A DNA stretch of 64,000 bases from Haemaphysalis longicornis (GCA_013339765.2 CM023448.1:191747909-191811908), one strand, 5' to 3'. Positions 44,083 through 56,060 are shown, counted from the stretch's first letter. Notes: a model not told the origin generated them from the letters alone. Numbers and translations are program-made.

Positions 44083-45130
44083 TTAAATAGCAGTGGCCCT
44101 GGAATTAAATATATCGGGTACATAATAATTGCGTACAAAACGTCCAAACCACGTGTAACATCGGGGTGCGCAAAACAAAGGATGACGTCTCAGTAGTCTT
44201 GTAGGCACGAAACGAAACAAAAAAATCATTATTCCAAAAATGGCGGCAGATAACAGTGTGCAAAAATATTGCATGAAAAGAAGGCAATTGCAAATCAGAA
44301 AACGAGCTACTACCTTCGGGAATGTTGATATTATAGGCTACATTTCTAGCATTTTCAGAATACAGGTTTTTTTTTGCACGCCAAGTGAAAGAACAATAAA
44401 AAATTCCGTGATTCCACATCTCAAGATACTGTAGCCAAGTGCATGTACGGTAATTTTACGTACTGGAAAAGGGAGGATGAAACGGCGGTATAAATAGTGC
44501 GTGACAAGCTCCGGAGTTTATTGCAGAGCATAGATAGGTGGTTGTTCCATGTCATATCCACAGTAGAAAATAATTCCCAAATACTTTACATTCGGCGATG
44601 GTAGAAAAGGAGATCATTGAGAATTACTACATCGTGATCCATGAAGAAAAAGGGGTAGAGTATGATCAATTTGCCTGTGTGGACTGTGAAAACAAACCTG
44701 ATATGATTTTTCCTTATTTAAAATAATAAAGTTTCTGGAAAACCAATCCTGACAGATTGAGTATCACCTTGTACCATTTCAACTGATTTGCTGTAAGCGG
44801 AGCCCTATAATAGCAGGGGTAAGCCTACAAAAGTCCATTATTGCGTTTTTATAATTTTAATGTTTTTTTTTTGCGCAGTGCATTTTTAATGTACCGAAAC
44901 GTTAACGAAATATATTCTAACTATCTTGTGCAGTTGTCCCTGCCATGAATGCATTCCAGTCAAAATTATTAAGTAAACTATCGAATTTAGCTTCGTCGAG
45001 AATAGATACCTGCAAGTGCTCGGGTGAAAACCTTCTCAAGCACGGGAAAATAAGCACGGCAACCCACAAAGTAGTGGTCGGCCAGTTTGTGTTTGATTAC
45101 GGCCGATTCGACGCAAAAAAAAAAAAAACG
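44083..45130 (-). pseudogene. LINE with RT palm deleted (CR1/Jockey group)
   Basis: Minus strand, high to low: KLADHYFVGCRAYFPVLEKV (end of endonuclease, near 45070), ILDEAKFDSLLNNFDWNAFM (linker, near 44990), then directly RT thumb NVKYLGI (near 44605) and STVDMTWNNHLSMLCNKLR (near 44575). C-terminal NARNVAYNINIPEGSSSFSD and LQLPSFHAIFLHTVICRHFW follow, then TWFGRFVRNYYVPDIFNSRA. All palm motifs (A, B, YADD) are absent, so about 200 codons are missing. The C-terminal R...YYVP.IFN block is common in these LINEs. Confidence 0.72.
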
Positions 45131-45340
45131 GTGCTCTAACATTGGTGTGGTCCATTCATGAAGTTACTAATTTCGCACCAAGGTATTCTTTCCGTGTAGT
45201 GGAGCAGAAAGTTCTAATCTGATCTTCTATGTTATAAATTACTTTAAAAATAATATAATCATCAGCGAACATGCTAACTGAAACATTAATATGGTAATAT
45301 TATCGATATAAAGAAGAAACTAAATTGGAGCAAGCACCAT
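45131..45340. other. no recognisable feature
   Basis: AT-rich; nothing identified. Confidence 0.4.
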
Positions 45341-45711
45341 GCCTCGCACACTAACCTTTTTACACCCTTTTGCCCAAAAAGGGTCTAAGAATCTCGTCCT
45401 ATAGCGAACACCTTTAAAAGGCGTTTTGGCTAAAAATTAGGGGTGTGCGAATATCAAATTTTTCGAATACGAATCAAATACGAATGTCTAGCTTCGAATA
45501 TCGAATAGAGTACCGAATATTTAAAGTGGACGTGGATTTCGCAATCAACCTTTTTATTTCTTTGTCGGTTTTGCTGAAAATTGCCACAGCAACTGGAAAT
45601 ACTTCTGTGATAATACCATAAATATTTCAAAGTAATAATTTGGAAATTTTTATTTATAAAATTTTCTTTCTGTTCACTTTGTACCGAGCTTGAGCGGCCT
45701 ATAAAACATAA

Positions 45712-45815
45712 TGGAAATAAAACTGCGCTAAAAGGACAGGACAAACGGAAGACACACCACACAGCGCAGGGCGTCTTTTCTGCTCGTCCTGCCTTTTAGC
45801 GCAATTTTATTTCCA
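45712..45815. mobile_element. fold-back element inside the hAT
   Basis: TGGAAATAAAACTGCGCTAA (45712) pairs with TTAGCGCAATTTTATTTCCA (to 45815), and pairing continues through AAGGACAGGAC / GTCCTGCCTT. Direct repeats TATAAAACAT at about 45701-45710 and 45850-45859 flank it with 35 extra bases on the right, so these may be target duplications of a slightly larger unit. Confidence 0.65.
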
Positions 45816-46627
45816 ATATGTCAGACCAGCTAGCCCGTCAGAGTGCTTTTATAAAACATGATAGAAAACTTGTTCGAAGTGCTCTGCTTTCCCAAATGAA
45901 CGAACCAGGTCGTGACAGTCTTATATGTTTTTGATTAGAACACAATTTGGTTTTGTTTTAAGTTTTTTATAGGTGAATGTGCAATAGGCATATAGACTAG
46001 GAACTATTTGAATAATAAATTCACAAAAAGCACACCTGAAAAACCAAGACTTTCACAACCTGAACTGTTCATCAAGAAATGTAACGCAAAAAATGGAATC
46101 AAGGTAGACCTAACGGTCACGAAGTAGTCACTGGAACAAGCGACCGTAGGTGGCAAGAAAAAGTTTTGGGAAAACGGCTTCTGAAGTTGCAAAATACATT
46201 TCATTCATCAAAAGTCGCTAGGGTTGTAGCCTTTTGTGTCCTTTTGAACACGGGGCTTCTGGAATGCCTTGCTGTTGAAGTTGGAGGGCCTTTCGCGGCC
46301 TTTTTCTTTCCATAAAACATCATTTTCAGCTACTCTGTGAAGAGTGCATAATATGGCGCAGCACTTTGCAAACCAAACGGGAGGGACATGGCTTTCAATG
46401 CAAATTAGGTTAGCTGGTTGCTTGTGTTGCACTGGACCACTTCCCTCCCCGGTGTTGTGACCCAGATAACAAGTGAAGCACTCTATTTATTTTACTAAAT
46501 TTGAAACGGATTTTTGACTTCTATTAGGCTTTATAACCTTACTTGGAGCAGCAGCTTACGTACAGTTGTTCATTGCCAAAAGTTTAATTCATTGCCAAAA
46601 GTTACAAAAGTGTACAATATACAGAAC

Positions 46628-46710
46628 ATTATACCAAGCTTCAAAGTAGCTCATTTGTATACTTGTGGTATACAAGAATACAAATGAGCTACTTCGAAGC
46701 TTGGTATAAT
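46628..46710. repeat. 33-bp hairpin, one mismatch
   Basis: 46628-46660 (starts ATTATACCAAGCTTC) pairs with 46678-46710, 17-base loop. It lies inside the hAT element. Confidence 0.92.
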
Positions 46711-48215
46711 ATTCGGCATATTTCCAACTTTATTACATGCATCTTTTTAGTACTCTTGAAATTCAGGGCATCCAATATTCCTCGCAGCAACGCCAAATGC
46801 ACCAAACTATGGTATTAATAATTTTCCCCATCAAAAATCAATTTATTATATTATACGACAGCAAGCCAAGTACATTTTTAACGCCGTGAACACGTTTTTT
46901 TTCCGAACTCAGGCGTGTTTGCATGATTACTCGAAGTGCACGAAAAACGTTGCTCAAGAAAACGATACGGCTCGCCCGCATCGCGGCGCTCGTATACCGC
47001 AACTTGTCCTAGTTTATTTATCCCTGTATGGCCCGTCACGTCGCTCTTAATGATAAATCTAACGTCACAGGCATTTATTACAACTACCGGCGTTCAATCG
47101 TACCCGGTTGCACATTCAGTCGATGGTCCAATGCGCAGCGGCTACGCCGTGCGCGCCGCAGCTTTTGACGCATCGGCCGTTTCTTTCCCATGTATAGCCA
47201 GTCTACTGCCAAGCGTAGCAATAACTAAGCGTGTAAGCATCGCAAATCAATCGAGAAGTTCACTTCGCGAACCGCTATCAGAAGACGCGGACCTCCGCGG
47301 TAAAGCCACGCGCACCACGAAGCGTTCGATCACTTCCGCCTTTCAAGCCACGCAACTTCCCGTAAACAGGCTCGTGATCTCAGGCATTCCATCGCGATAA
47401 CGTTCGTGTTGAATACCACAGCAGATAAAATGAGTGAACAGAAACTTGGCCGAGCGAAGCAGCGCAAATCAACTCAGAAACGCGCACTACACAGCTCAGG
47501 CGGCCACCACCTTGCATTGCCGCAGCGACGCTCAACCAGGAAGGCCGCTTCAACGCGCGCCGACCTGTAGGCCAACCGCGCTTCAGCATCTATTTCTGGA
47601 TTCATTTGTACGTCTTTTTTTTTTCTGTCGTTCGTACATTTGCGAATGAACGAAGATTAAAGAGACGGCCAGCACCGGAAAGAGGATCGCTGGGCCAATC
47701 CAATGGCAACCAAAATGGCCGCTCCCGGTGGCACCGTTGCGGAGATACAGCGCTCTGAAAATGCCGTTTTTTCGCCTTTTGCGCTGACATTTTGTCACCG
47801 CGGCTGGCGAAAGCATTTTTTATGCCACTTTGCGACGGTTTTCGGCGGAGAAACTTCGCAAACCCACAGGATAGAAAACATAGAAGCCAAAAAAACTGTG
47901 TCTCTCAAAAAAAAAAAAAAGTTTTGGCCATTATTCCGAAGTTGAAAGTCGCCCCCCCCCCCCCCCCCGCCTTAAACTAATCAATCCAAATATTCGATAA
48001 TAGCCGAGTATTCGAACCTTTTTGAATATTCGTAATGTTCGAATACATAGTTTTCGAAGCGAATACGAATATGACATATTTAATATTCGAGTAATACTCG
48101 AAATTTTCGAATATTCGCACACCCCTACTAAAAATGGGTGTAAGGATGGAAAAAGGGTGCTCGTGTGAATACCATAAAAGGGCGTAAGGTTGCTCAACAC
48201 CATAAAATAAGAGTG

Positions 48216-48534
48216 TGGGCAGCGGAGCTACCCGTGATGGTCGGGATGGGCCGAGACCGCAGCATGACATACAGACACATTCAACACGCACAAGTCACAC
48301 TTGCCCATCAAATATATTGAGCAAGAAAACTAACGGGATGCATGGCGACAGCGACTACATACTTATTTAGAGATAGTCTTCTTGCTTTTACAGCTAGCAG
48401 AGGAAAGTCATCCGATAGAGTCGGGAGCTTGTCGTAAAAATAAGATATTTTAGCTCTAATTTTGCAATTATGCATTTAATGTAAGCATGTACACCCGGCG
48501 TCAATATAAGCCGGGGCACGCGAGCGCGTGGCAA
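48216..48534. other. no recognisable feature
   Basis: Nothing identified. Confidence 0.4.
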
Positions 48535-48780
48535 AATGCATCGCCGCGACATCTGACGTTGCACATCTGGTGTCGAGACACCGATGTGCGCTTGCGCGTC
48601 CAACCACGCTCGCTAGCCTGTCTTTTCATTCGCTTCAAACGGCAACACTTGTCACATTCAGCGCTTGGCGCCAGGGGCCACTTTCTTTGGCCAACCCGTC
48701 TTGCTCGCACACGCTTCAGCGGCCGAGGGCGAGGGTGAAGATGCGTTGCTCGCTCTGCGCTCCTCTGACAAAGGATACAT
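48535..48780 (+). repeat. inverted repeat pair, left copy
   Basis: From AATGCATCGCCGCGACATCT to GCTCCTCTGACA this is complementary, with moderate divergence, to 50762-50995. Shared words include GACATCTGACGTTGCAC, CCAACCACGCTCG and CGGCCGAGGG. Both copies have lost their outer ends or differ there. Confidence 0.7.
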
Positions 48781-48807
48781 GGCAACGGGACTGCTATCTT
48801 TAAAGAT

Positions 48808-48930
48808 TCAAAGATTCAAAGATTTATTTCCTCTGAAGTACGAGGAGGCAGGCTGGGACTAAAGGCTACAAAGCCTGACAGAGACCCCAGCCCCCTTTGG
48901 TACAGTACAATGATGAGGCAAAAGTTTTAA
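48808..48930 (-). mobile_element. CR1-like LINE 3' end with 8-bp tail repeat
   Basis: The minus strand ends GAGGAAATAAATCTTTG and then repeats AATCTTTG about two and a half times. An 8-bp 3' tail repeat with a nearby AATAAA is the classic CR1 end. Upstream TCTGTCAGGCTTTGTAGCCT forms a small stem. No coding part remains. Confidence 0.6.
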
Positions 48931-49047
48931 ATACTGCATTCTTTTTTACAGGAAAGCTGTCTATGGCTAGGATCCAGCAGATCGTCTCCGGTAATAGAGC
49001 GATGTAGACAAGAAGGTATGCAAGATGTAGACAAGAACTGCGTCTTA

Positions 49048-49197
49048 CGCCGGGTTCAGAGTGTTGTCGCAACTGTAGTAATACCTTTAAATATTGACGT
49101 CAGTTGACGTCTCAGCTAACCGAACTGTATGAAACGCCGTTTATTTTACGTGCATAGCGCACGATACGGCTGTTACGTATTTAGTCTGAACATAGCA
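49048..49197. mobile_element. PIF/Harbinger-like MITE, copy 1
   Basis: 150 bp, flanked by TTA at 49045-49047 and 49198-49200. The ends CGCCGGGTTCAGAG and (complement) TGCTATGTTCAGAC pair, and inner words CGCAACTG / CGTAACAGCCGTATCG pair loosely. It shares blocks such as ACGTCTCAGCTAACCGAACT with 60875-61027. The 3-bp TTA duplication fits PIF/Harbinger. Confidence 0.7.
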
Positions 49198-49200
49198 TTA

Positions 49201-50761
49201 AGGGAACGCACATCACTGTCGCGCGAACGCCCCCCTCACGTTTTCTCCAATCGTCGAGGGCCTCGTGTGGGCACAGCTTACTGCCCCTTCCCTTCCCCCA
49301 CCGCACACTTTCGGAAAGCGCTGGCTCGCGCCAGCACGGCGAACCTACTCCCCTCCCAATTTCGCGACATTCTCCTCCTTTGCTTTCCTTCACTCTTCGG
49401 TCTTCCCATCGTTCGCTCGGTCACGACGATGCCGACGCAGCTGAGCCCAGAGAAGAGCGCCAAAGGGCTGTTCCCTAAAATGTCTACCCAGCAATTACTT
49501 TGTGGTAAGAGGTGAAGCAGACATTAAGGGAATCGTTGTAAGCTTGATATTTGTAAGATGGCTTTCCCACATCGATTTTTGAACAGTGAATCACGTCAAT
49601 CTTCGGAGGGAATACCATCACAGAAAGTGGCTCTAACGCTTGTTTCATTGATACTATACCGAAACCAATTATATGACAATTAGCCGTTACGACGAATCTG
49701 ACACAAAGCCGGGTTTTATATAGTTTTCAAAATTATATGGTTCACAGTGAAATTGTAAATATTGTGGAATTCTCGTCCGCTGTCTGTACATATGGGATTC
49801 TACGGGAGGGAAACGGACCACATGTTGGTCCACCGGAAGAAAACTCTAGTTCATCAAGTTCATTCAGTCATTTAACCGGGAAGTATGCTCAATCGCAAAT
49901 TACAAACAAACGTGTTTTGCTTCGTGCACCTCTTGGGCTAGGACAGAGTTAAAGCTCACGTTGAGGCTCGGCACCGCAGCTTTGATGGTCATCCTTCTTC
50001 CCAGAGTGGAAGGGCACTGAATTTCTTGTGAATTTTTTGTCAAACCTAGGACCACGTCGAACTCTTCTCCCGTTTCCCCTTCTTTAATTGTTTCAGAACG
50101 TGCGCAAGGCGAAGTCTCATAACACCTTCATAAAATAGATTATTTCTAACCCTTCAGTTCGTATTCTGTTTTGTGTGCTCATTCTTAGTTAACAACCAAT
50201 TGCATGTTTTACGAAAAAAATAATAAAACTCGTTCCACCGATTGTGGTTGATATCTACGGAACCAGCGTGGAGCCACAGTTACAACCGTTTTCTCCAATA
50301 CATGGCAATCTCTCTCCGTAGATTGCATTATAATGACAACAAACGAATCATCCAACGTTTACAACTTCACTACCTAATTACGACAAGTAAACGAAACTCG
50401 GCATAGCGGTAGAATCGTCCGATCAGCATAGTTTCATAGAACTGGTTTTTGGATACATTTAATAACACATGAGTTTAAGCCATTTTCTTTAATCATACTC
50501 CCTCCGTAGATTTCCGTGCTTTGCTGCGCAACAGGCAGTGTCGGAAGGCCAGCTTGCAAAGACCAAGCTTCCGCCGATCTTCACAAAGGCGGCTTTACCT
50601 GTAAACACAAACGCATTGCTGGGAACTCCGAAGGGAGCGTAAAACGATACAAGGACAGGCTGTAGTCAAGCCCAGCCCAAGAACAGCGTCGCTGTTAGAA
50701 ATACCGAAGTGGGAGAGCATATGTGGGACACAATTTTGTCACCGCGAGACGGGCAAGATTA
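49201..50761. other. no recognisable feature
   Basis: Open frames at 49129-49515 and 49737-49952 have no recognisable domain. The word CTCCGTAGAT occurs twice (50316, 50501). Confidence 0.4.
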
Positions 50762-51490
<729 letters not shown>

Positions 51491-53014
51491 TATATTCCGC
51501 ACTTTTCGGTATAAACCGAATTCCTAATAGTAAACTCGGGAGTCAATTTGTGCATTTATCTGTAAACACCTATAAACTTAGTCCACAGAAGTTAAAAGTG
51601 CAAAAACTCTTCTCGACGCCAATACACAGCCGAGCTTAAAAACTTTGGGCAGTGCGTCCGCATTGACAGCAAACGCTTATCTACAAGTTCGTATTGCATC
51701 CGCGTTAACGGTAAGCCATTCGCCAATTTTATCACACAACTTTTTGCAATTTCGTAACTTGTTCCGTGCTTAAGAACCGATAATGCCTACCTATAGTCCG
51801 TAGCGGATGTCTAGTGAAGAAGTTTGTGTCGTTCAGCAGGGGCATTCCTTGTAGGGAATAAAACTATTGCTATGGCTTACACAACCAGCGGCGTGGAGAA
51901 TATTGCGGCGGTGGTCATTCTGCCTGCGAATAAACCTACTGTGGAGATGGCATCGACGATTTCGCCACCACGCGGTGTTAATCTGAGCCGATAAAACGGA
52001 CCGGCTTCATCTTCGGAGACGCCCTCTTGCTAAGCTCTGATTTCTTGACGCCCCGGTTTCGCTCTTCCCCATAAAACAGTGAAAAGAGCTCACGAACATT
52101 TGGTCTGCCTTTGTCTGAAAACAACTGTGATGGTTTCTCAGTTTTATTATTGTTTCAAGGTGCCGCTTGTGAATGCAGTCTTAAGACAGAGCGATTACCA
52201 ACACCGTTAAAGTGAGGCTCGTGCAATGCTCGATCGGTAACGCCAGCTAACGGCAGTTCACAGCTCAAAACAGGCCACCATACCAAGTGGTATGCAGACT
52301 TCGTGTGATGTCGCTACTTCCGAGTTTGTGCCAGAGTAACTGTGCCTTACAACCTACGCTCGCACGTACGAGGTGTTGTAGCGCTCTATATGACATCACA
52401 TCAATACATTAGAAAATATGGAAGTACAGAGACGCAGGCGATAAGAGAAAGAAAATTAATTTATATTATTTGTGCACGGGCCAAGACTCACCCGCTAGTG
52501 ATGTTTGTTTTACACCGCCGTTTGCAAATGTCTCCCCAGAACAGGGCGCTCTTTAACGTAATTTTAACAAAGCCTCATTTTCATCTTGCTATGGTGAGAT
52601 CATGAGTTTACATGTAGTCGGCAGTTATAAACACTCGGACAAAATGTTTCCCATTTTCTGAGTCCACTTCAAATCTTCATAACTTCACACATTTCAAACC
52701 ATCATCACCCACACGTTACACATCACAAGTATTAGGTGCTTTAATTGATTGATTCATGACGACAAAAGAGCCACACCACGAACGCACGCACACATATTTG
52801 CTGCATGTAGGCAATCGCTGAGTGTTCCGCGTCACCTCGATGGAAGCTTTTACAGATGCTTTAACCATGACGGAAAAGGGAATCTTCTGCGGCCACTAAT
52901 ATACACACTTGTTGAGGGCCAGCCGGCTTTCAGAACTTGTAAGGGAACACATATTACCCTGCACACTATAAAATATTATTCGTGTCTAAAAATATTTTTC
53001 GTTGGCTAACCCAA
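51491..53014. other. no recognisable feature
   Basis: No protein motif. TTGATTGATT at 52744 resembles the tail of a Ruka SINE on the minus strand, but no head was found. Confidence 0.4.
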
Positions 53015-54170
53015 TTAACTCGCCCTATCACGCGCAAACAAGAATCAGTGCACCAGGCCATTGCGGACAGCCACAAACTTAGGCCAACCACCCTACCCAC
53101 TACACGCGGCAACCCCTACTAACATAAATGAAATACTCTCTCACTACCGACTAGCCGGGCAACAGTTTCCTCTCCGACATAACCAACTCACCAAATAGGA
53201 AGGAGTCATACTGCACCAGCTCCAAACTAACACCTCCCCCCACCCCCAGCACGCACTGGCACAAAATATTCCTTACTGTTACGAATCGAATTGCGTGTGC
53301 GCATGTTGATGCGGTGCGCGAGTTTGGATAGCGCACAGCTCGACGGCGCGCAGAGATGTTTTTCCACTTAGCACAGGTGCCATGCAGGAAAGACTCTTGC
53401 TGTGCTCCTGCACATTCGGAATACGACTTGGCCAGAACCCTTCGAACGACCGTTGTCGGTGGCAGCCATGGAGGAAGAAGATATGGTGGCAGCGGCGGCT
53501 GACTCTTAGCCGCCTGCGCTGCAACCTCCGTTCACTCCCTCTCTCCGGCCACAGTAGGCTCCGGCACTGCGGGACGCATCACATGACTTCTGTTTTGTGT
53601 TTGTACTGTTTTTCGTGTCGTGTGTGAAGCATTGTAAAGGCGGTGGAACCGTTGGCGCTTTGGGTTATAAATGCGCGTCCTCCTCTAGCGCCCTGCAGAT
53701 TGCCGGCGTCTTCGGATCCTGGTGTTACTCCGCTCGAGTGTGCTGCTCCTGTAATCGTCGCTGTTCATCTCACCAAAACAGTAAATCGGTTAACTTTTGC
53801 TCTCAGCCCTTTGTCATCACCCTCTTCTGCTCGCCGCTAGTCCACAACGCTACCAGCACATGGCGCAAGCGACGGAGCTCGGTACCGGGACGCCTTCGGC
53901 AATGTAACACCTCGCAATACTCACCTAAATGCATCTTCTGCCCCCCATCAGGAACACTATACCACAGAGTGTGGACATGTTCGAACACCTCAGATCTCCC
54001 TCCCAATCCCAAACCTACCCCTTCACATTGGGAGGCACTGCTGACCAGACCCGACCCCTGCTCCCAGCTTCGACTGGTGAATAGGGCACAGATGGACGGC
54101 TACAGCTGGGGAGTCCTCCCTCACTGGGCCCGGAGTGACCACAATAACAACGGACGGGAAAATAAAGTTT
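53015..54170 (+). pseudogene. I/R1-like LINE C-terminus split by an LTR-like insertion
   Basis: Reading begins about 53050 with a decayed RNase H end, then TPTNINEILSHYRLAGQQF (near 53110), LRHNQLTK, EGVILHQLQTNTSPHPQHAL and AQNIPY at 53276. It resumes at 53921 with SPKCIFCPPSGTLYHRVWTC, RPDPCSQLRLVNRAQMDGYS (near 54043) and an AATAAAG word before a short CT run (54165-54185). The C-x2-C-x-GTLYH-x-C finger matches the minus-strand copy at 55290-55690. Confidence 0.75.
53277..53916 (+). mobile_element. putative solo LTR (~640 bp) inside the LINE
   Basis: Begins TGTTACGAATCG and ends CTCGCA. TTAC precedes it (53273-53276) and ATAC follows (53917-53920), a possible 4-bp duplication with one change. 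A TATA-type GGTTATAAATGCG lies at 53664-53676 and AGTAAAT words near 53781. TG...CA ends, size and the clean interruption of a LINE frame argue for an LTR. GTAACA at 53902-53907 is an alternative end. Confidence 0.6.
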
Positions 54171-54185
54171 CTTCTCTCTCTCTCT

Positions 54186-55220
54186 TAGCAAAAAAAGTGG
54201 TCGTAACAAGAGCGTAAAATTTTTACTTACGCTTTTTAACAGCGGAGCTGTTGTTACTGGCCGTAGGTTCGGGGTTCGTGCGCGCCGAAAACTCGGGTGA
54301 AGGCCGAGCGCTCGTGCATGCGTACCTCGAGCGCACGTTCGTCAAGTTAAGCATACCCACTTAGGGTGATTGGTCACTTGCAGAGCGGCGTACGAACACG
54401 CCTACCGAAACGACGAGCTCACTCTGGCCTTGCTCAACATAAGGTCATTGAAATGGCATGTCACCGACGTCTAACCACGACACCACAACGATACTAAAAC
54501 TCAACTTTGTGTCGTCAGTGATCACTACTTACAACAGCTTCGCCGTTCAAGTCTTGCGCGTGAGAGCAAGCTTGCCTGATTTTTTTAGTATAAATGTAGA
54601 ACGCATTAACGGCGAACTTCGCGCATTGGCTCACCGTCGGCAGACATTGATGTCGGGTCGCTGGGCGCGTTGAGGCCACACGTGCTACCGGCTTCTCACA
54701 GCAGCCATGGCGTGATACATCGCCGATTCACTGTCGCCTCGACTAGCTTGCTAAGGGATGGTTGTAGCGTGGCAGGTGTCAGAGAAGCGGCGTTTCCATG
54801 GAAGCACACGCCCACGCATCCGCCATGGCTCATTGGTACCAAGCACCTTTGTCGGGGTGCGAAATGAAACGATCCTGACTCATACGATTCAGGGACAAGA
54901 GATAGTTTTAAGGTCAAAGCTTTACAATCCCCGTTGTGTGAAAAACCGTCGCCGTCACCGCTGTTATTGCTGTATGGCACAGAAAATGACCGCAACTGTT
55001 CAAATGAGAAACACAATCCAGTTCACGTGGCATTTGAACCTGAATCTCCCCAGTAGGAGCCCAGTGTGTTACCACTGATCTATCTCCGTTGTTTTTTCTT
55101 TATTTTCAGGCTTCTACTTCAGCCAACAAAAAAATTGGCTTCGGCAAAAAAGTGGCTACGGCAAGCTTCCCGCGGCGCCCGTCGTGGCGCCCCGTGGAAC
55201 GCGGCAAAGCCGTCCGTGTT
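54186..55220. other. mostly unassigned
   Basis: Contains AACAGCGGAGCTGTT (54238-54252), shared with 10591 and 62606 (see findings). No coding motif. Confidence 0.45.
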
Positions 55221-55275
55221 GGAACTCCTGTTGTAAGCAGTGACCTCCAGGGGCGCTGCTTACAACAGGAGTTCC
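55221..55275. repeat. perfect 20-bp hairpin
   Basis: GGAACTCCTGTTGTAAGCAG (55221-55240) pairs exactly with 55256-55275; loop of 15. Confidence 0.93.
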
Positions 55276-55289
55276 TCAGCAGAAATTTT

Positions 55290-55690
55290 CATCGCAAAAG
55301 GGACCCCCTCTCTCTTCCAGTACACTGTAACCGTGCTGGCCATTCTTGCCCTCTCCACCAATCGTCGCTGGTCTGAGAGGTCGGAGCTGGTCAGCAGCAC
55401 TGCTCATAGGTAGGGTTGAGGTTAGGGGGAGGGTTGGAGATTGCTGGCACTCCCATACCATGTGGTAGAGGGTGCCTGGTTGGGGGCAGGATTTGCATGT
55501 GGCGGGGTAGGGTATGATGGGATACATCACATGTATAAGGGTGTTATGTGGGTAGGAGTTAGTCTGTAGTCGCCTGAAGGTGGTAGATTCGTCACGAGAG
55601 AGGTGCGGGTGGGGGAATGTGTATTGCCGGCGCTTGTTCCTATACTGGGCGAGTACATCGGCGTATGTTTGCAGTGGGGTGGGATTAACT
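55290..55690 (-). pseudogene. I/R1-like LINE C-terminal fragment
   Basis: Minus strand: TYADVLAQYRNKRRQYTFPH (near 55645), ESTTFRRLQTNSYPHNTLIH, IIPYPATCKSCPQPGTLYHM and VWECQQSP. This is the RNase H LINE C-terminal region with its zinc finger and is the same family as 53015-54170. It ends in a decayed segment near 55300. Confidence 0.75.
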
Positions 55691-55699
55691 GTTGCTTCA

Positions 55700-56060
55700 A
55701 ATCGCTTGTGGCCTGAATGTCCAACGAGACGAAAGATCCAATGAGTCGTAACATCCAATTCTTAACGTGATCGGCGAGACGAAAGATCCAACGAGACAAA
55801 AGGTCCAATCGAGCCTGAATGTCCAACGAAGCAAAAGGTCCAATCGAACCTGAATGTCCAACGAGAGGAAAGATGCACCGAGTCTGAACGTCCAATCGAT
55901 CCTGAATGTCGAACGAGACGAAAGTTCCACCGAGTCTGAAGTTCCAATCGAGCCTGAACGTCCAACGAGACGATAGATCCACCGAGTATGAACGTTCAAT
56001 CGAGCCTAAATGTCAAGCGTGATGAAAGGTCCACTGAGACAAAGGGTCCAACAATACTAA
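55700..56060. repeat. minisatellite, ~34-36 bp unit
   Basis: About ten imperfect units of the form CCTGAATGTCCAACGAGACG followed by AAAGATCCANCGAG. A half-unit of 17-18 bases is visible. The minus strand stays open in three frames because the unit lacks stops there; these frames are not evidence of a protein. Confidence 0.9.

Larger units (their letters stand above)
45438..48127. mobile_element. hAT-type DNA transposon, 2.69 kb, perfect 8-bp duplication
   Basis: Left end TAGGGGTGTGCGAATATCAA (45438) and right end ATATTCGCACACCCCTA (to 48127) are inverted repeats. CTAAAAAT flanks both ends (45430-45437 and 48128-48135). An 8-bp duplication and TAGGGGTG-type termini are diagnostic of the hAT superfamily. 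Subterminal GAATA/TTCGAA words recur at both ends. The interior has no hAT transposase motif; the frame at 46936-47400 is unrelated. Probably non-autonomous, with secondary insertions (fold-back at 45712, hairpin at 46628). Confidence 0.82.
45345..48215. mobile_element. TIR-like element interrupted by a hAT insertion
   Basis: Left of the hAT lies ACCTTTTTACACCCTTTTGC (45353) and right of it GGGTGTAAGGATGG, AAAAGGGTG and GGGCGTAAGGTTG (48136-48192). These are loosely inverted ACACCC / GGGTGT words, so an older element with subterminal repeats appears to have been split. Its outer ends are not secure. Confidence 0.4.

Noticed and set aside
46936..47400. 154-codon frame as the hAT transposase
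   Set aside because: No zinc-finger BED, RNase H-like or dimerisation motif; too short for the family.
52744..52756. Minus-strand Ruka SINE from a TTGATTGATT tail
   Set aside because: No tRNA-like head or body was found next to it.
55527..55999. 100-151-codon repetitive proteins on the minus strand
   Set aside because: Three frames are open at once because the minisatellite unit lacks stops; no start context or domain supports a protein.
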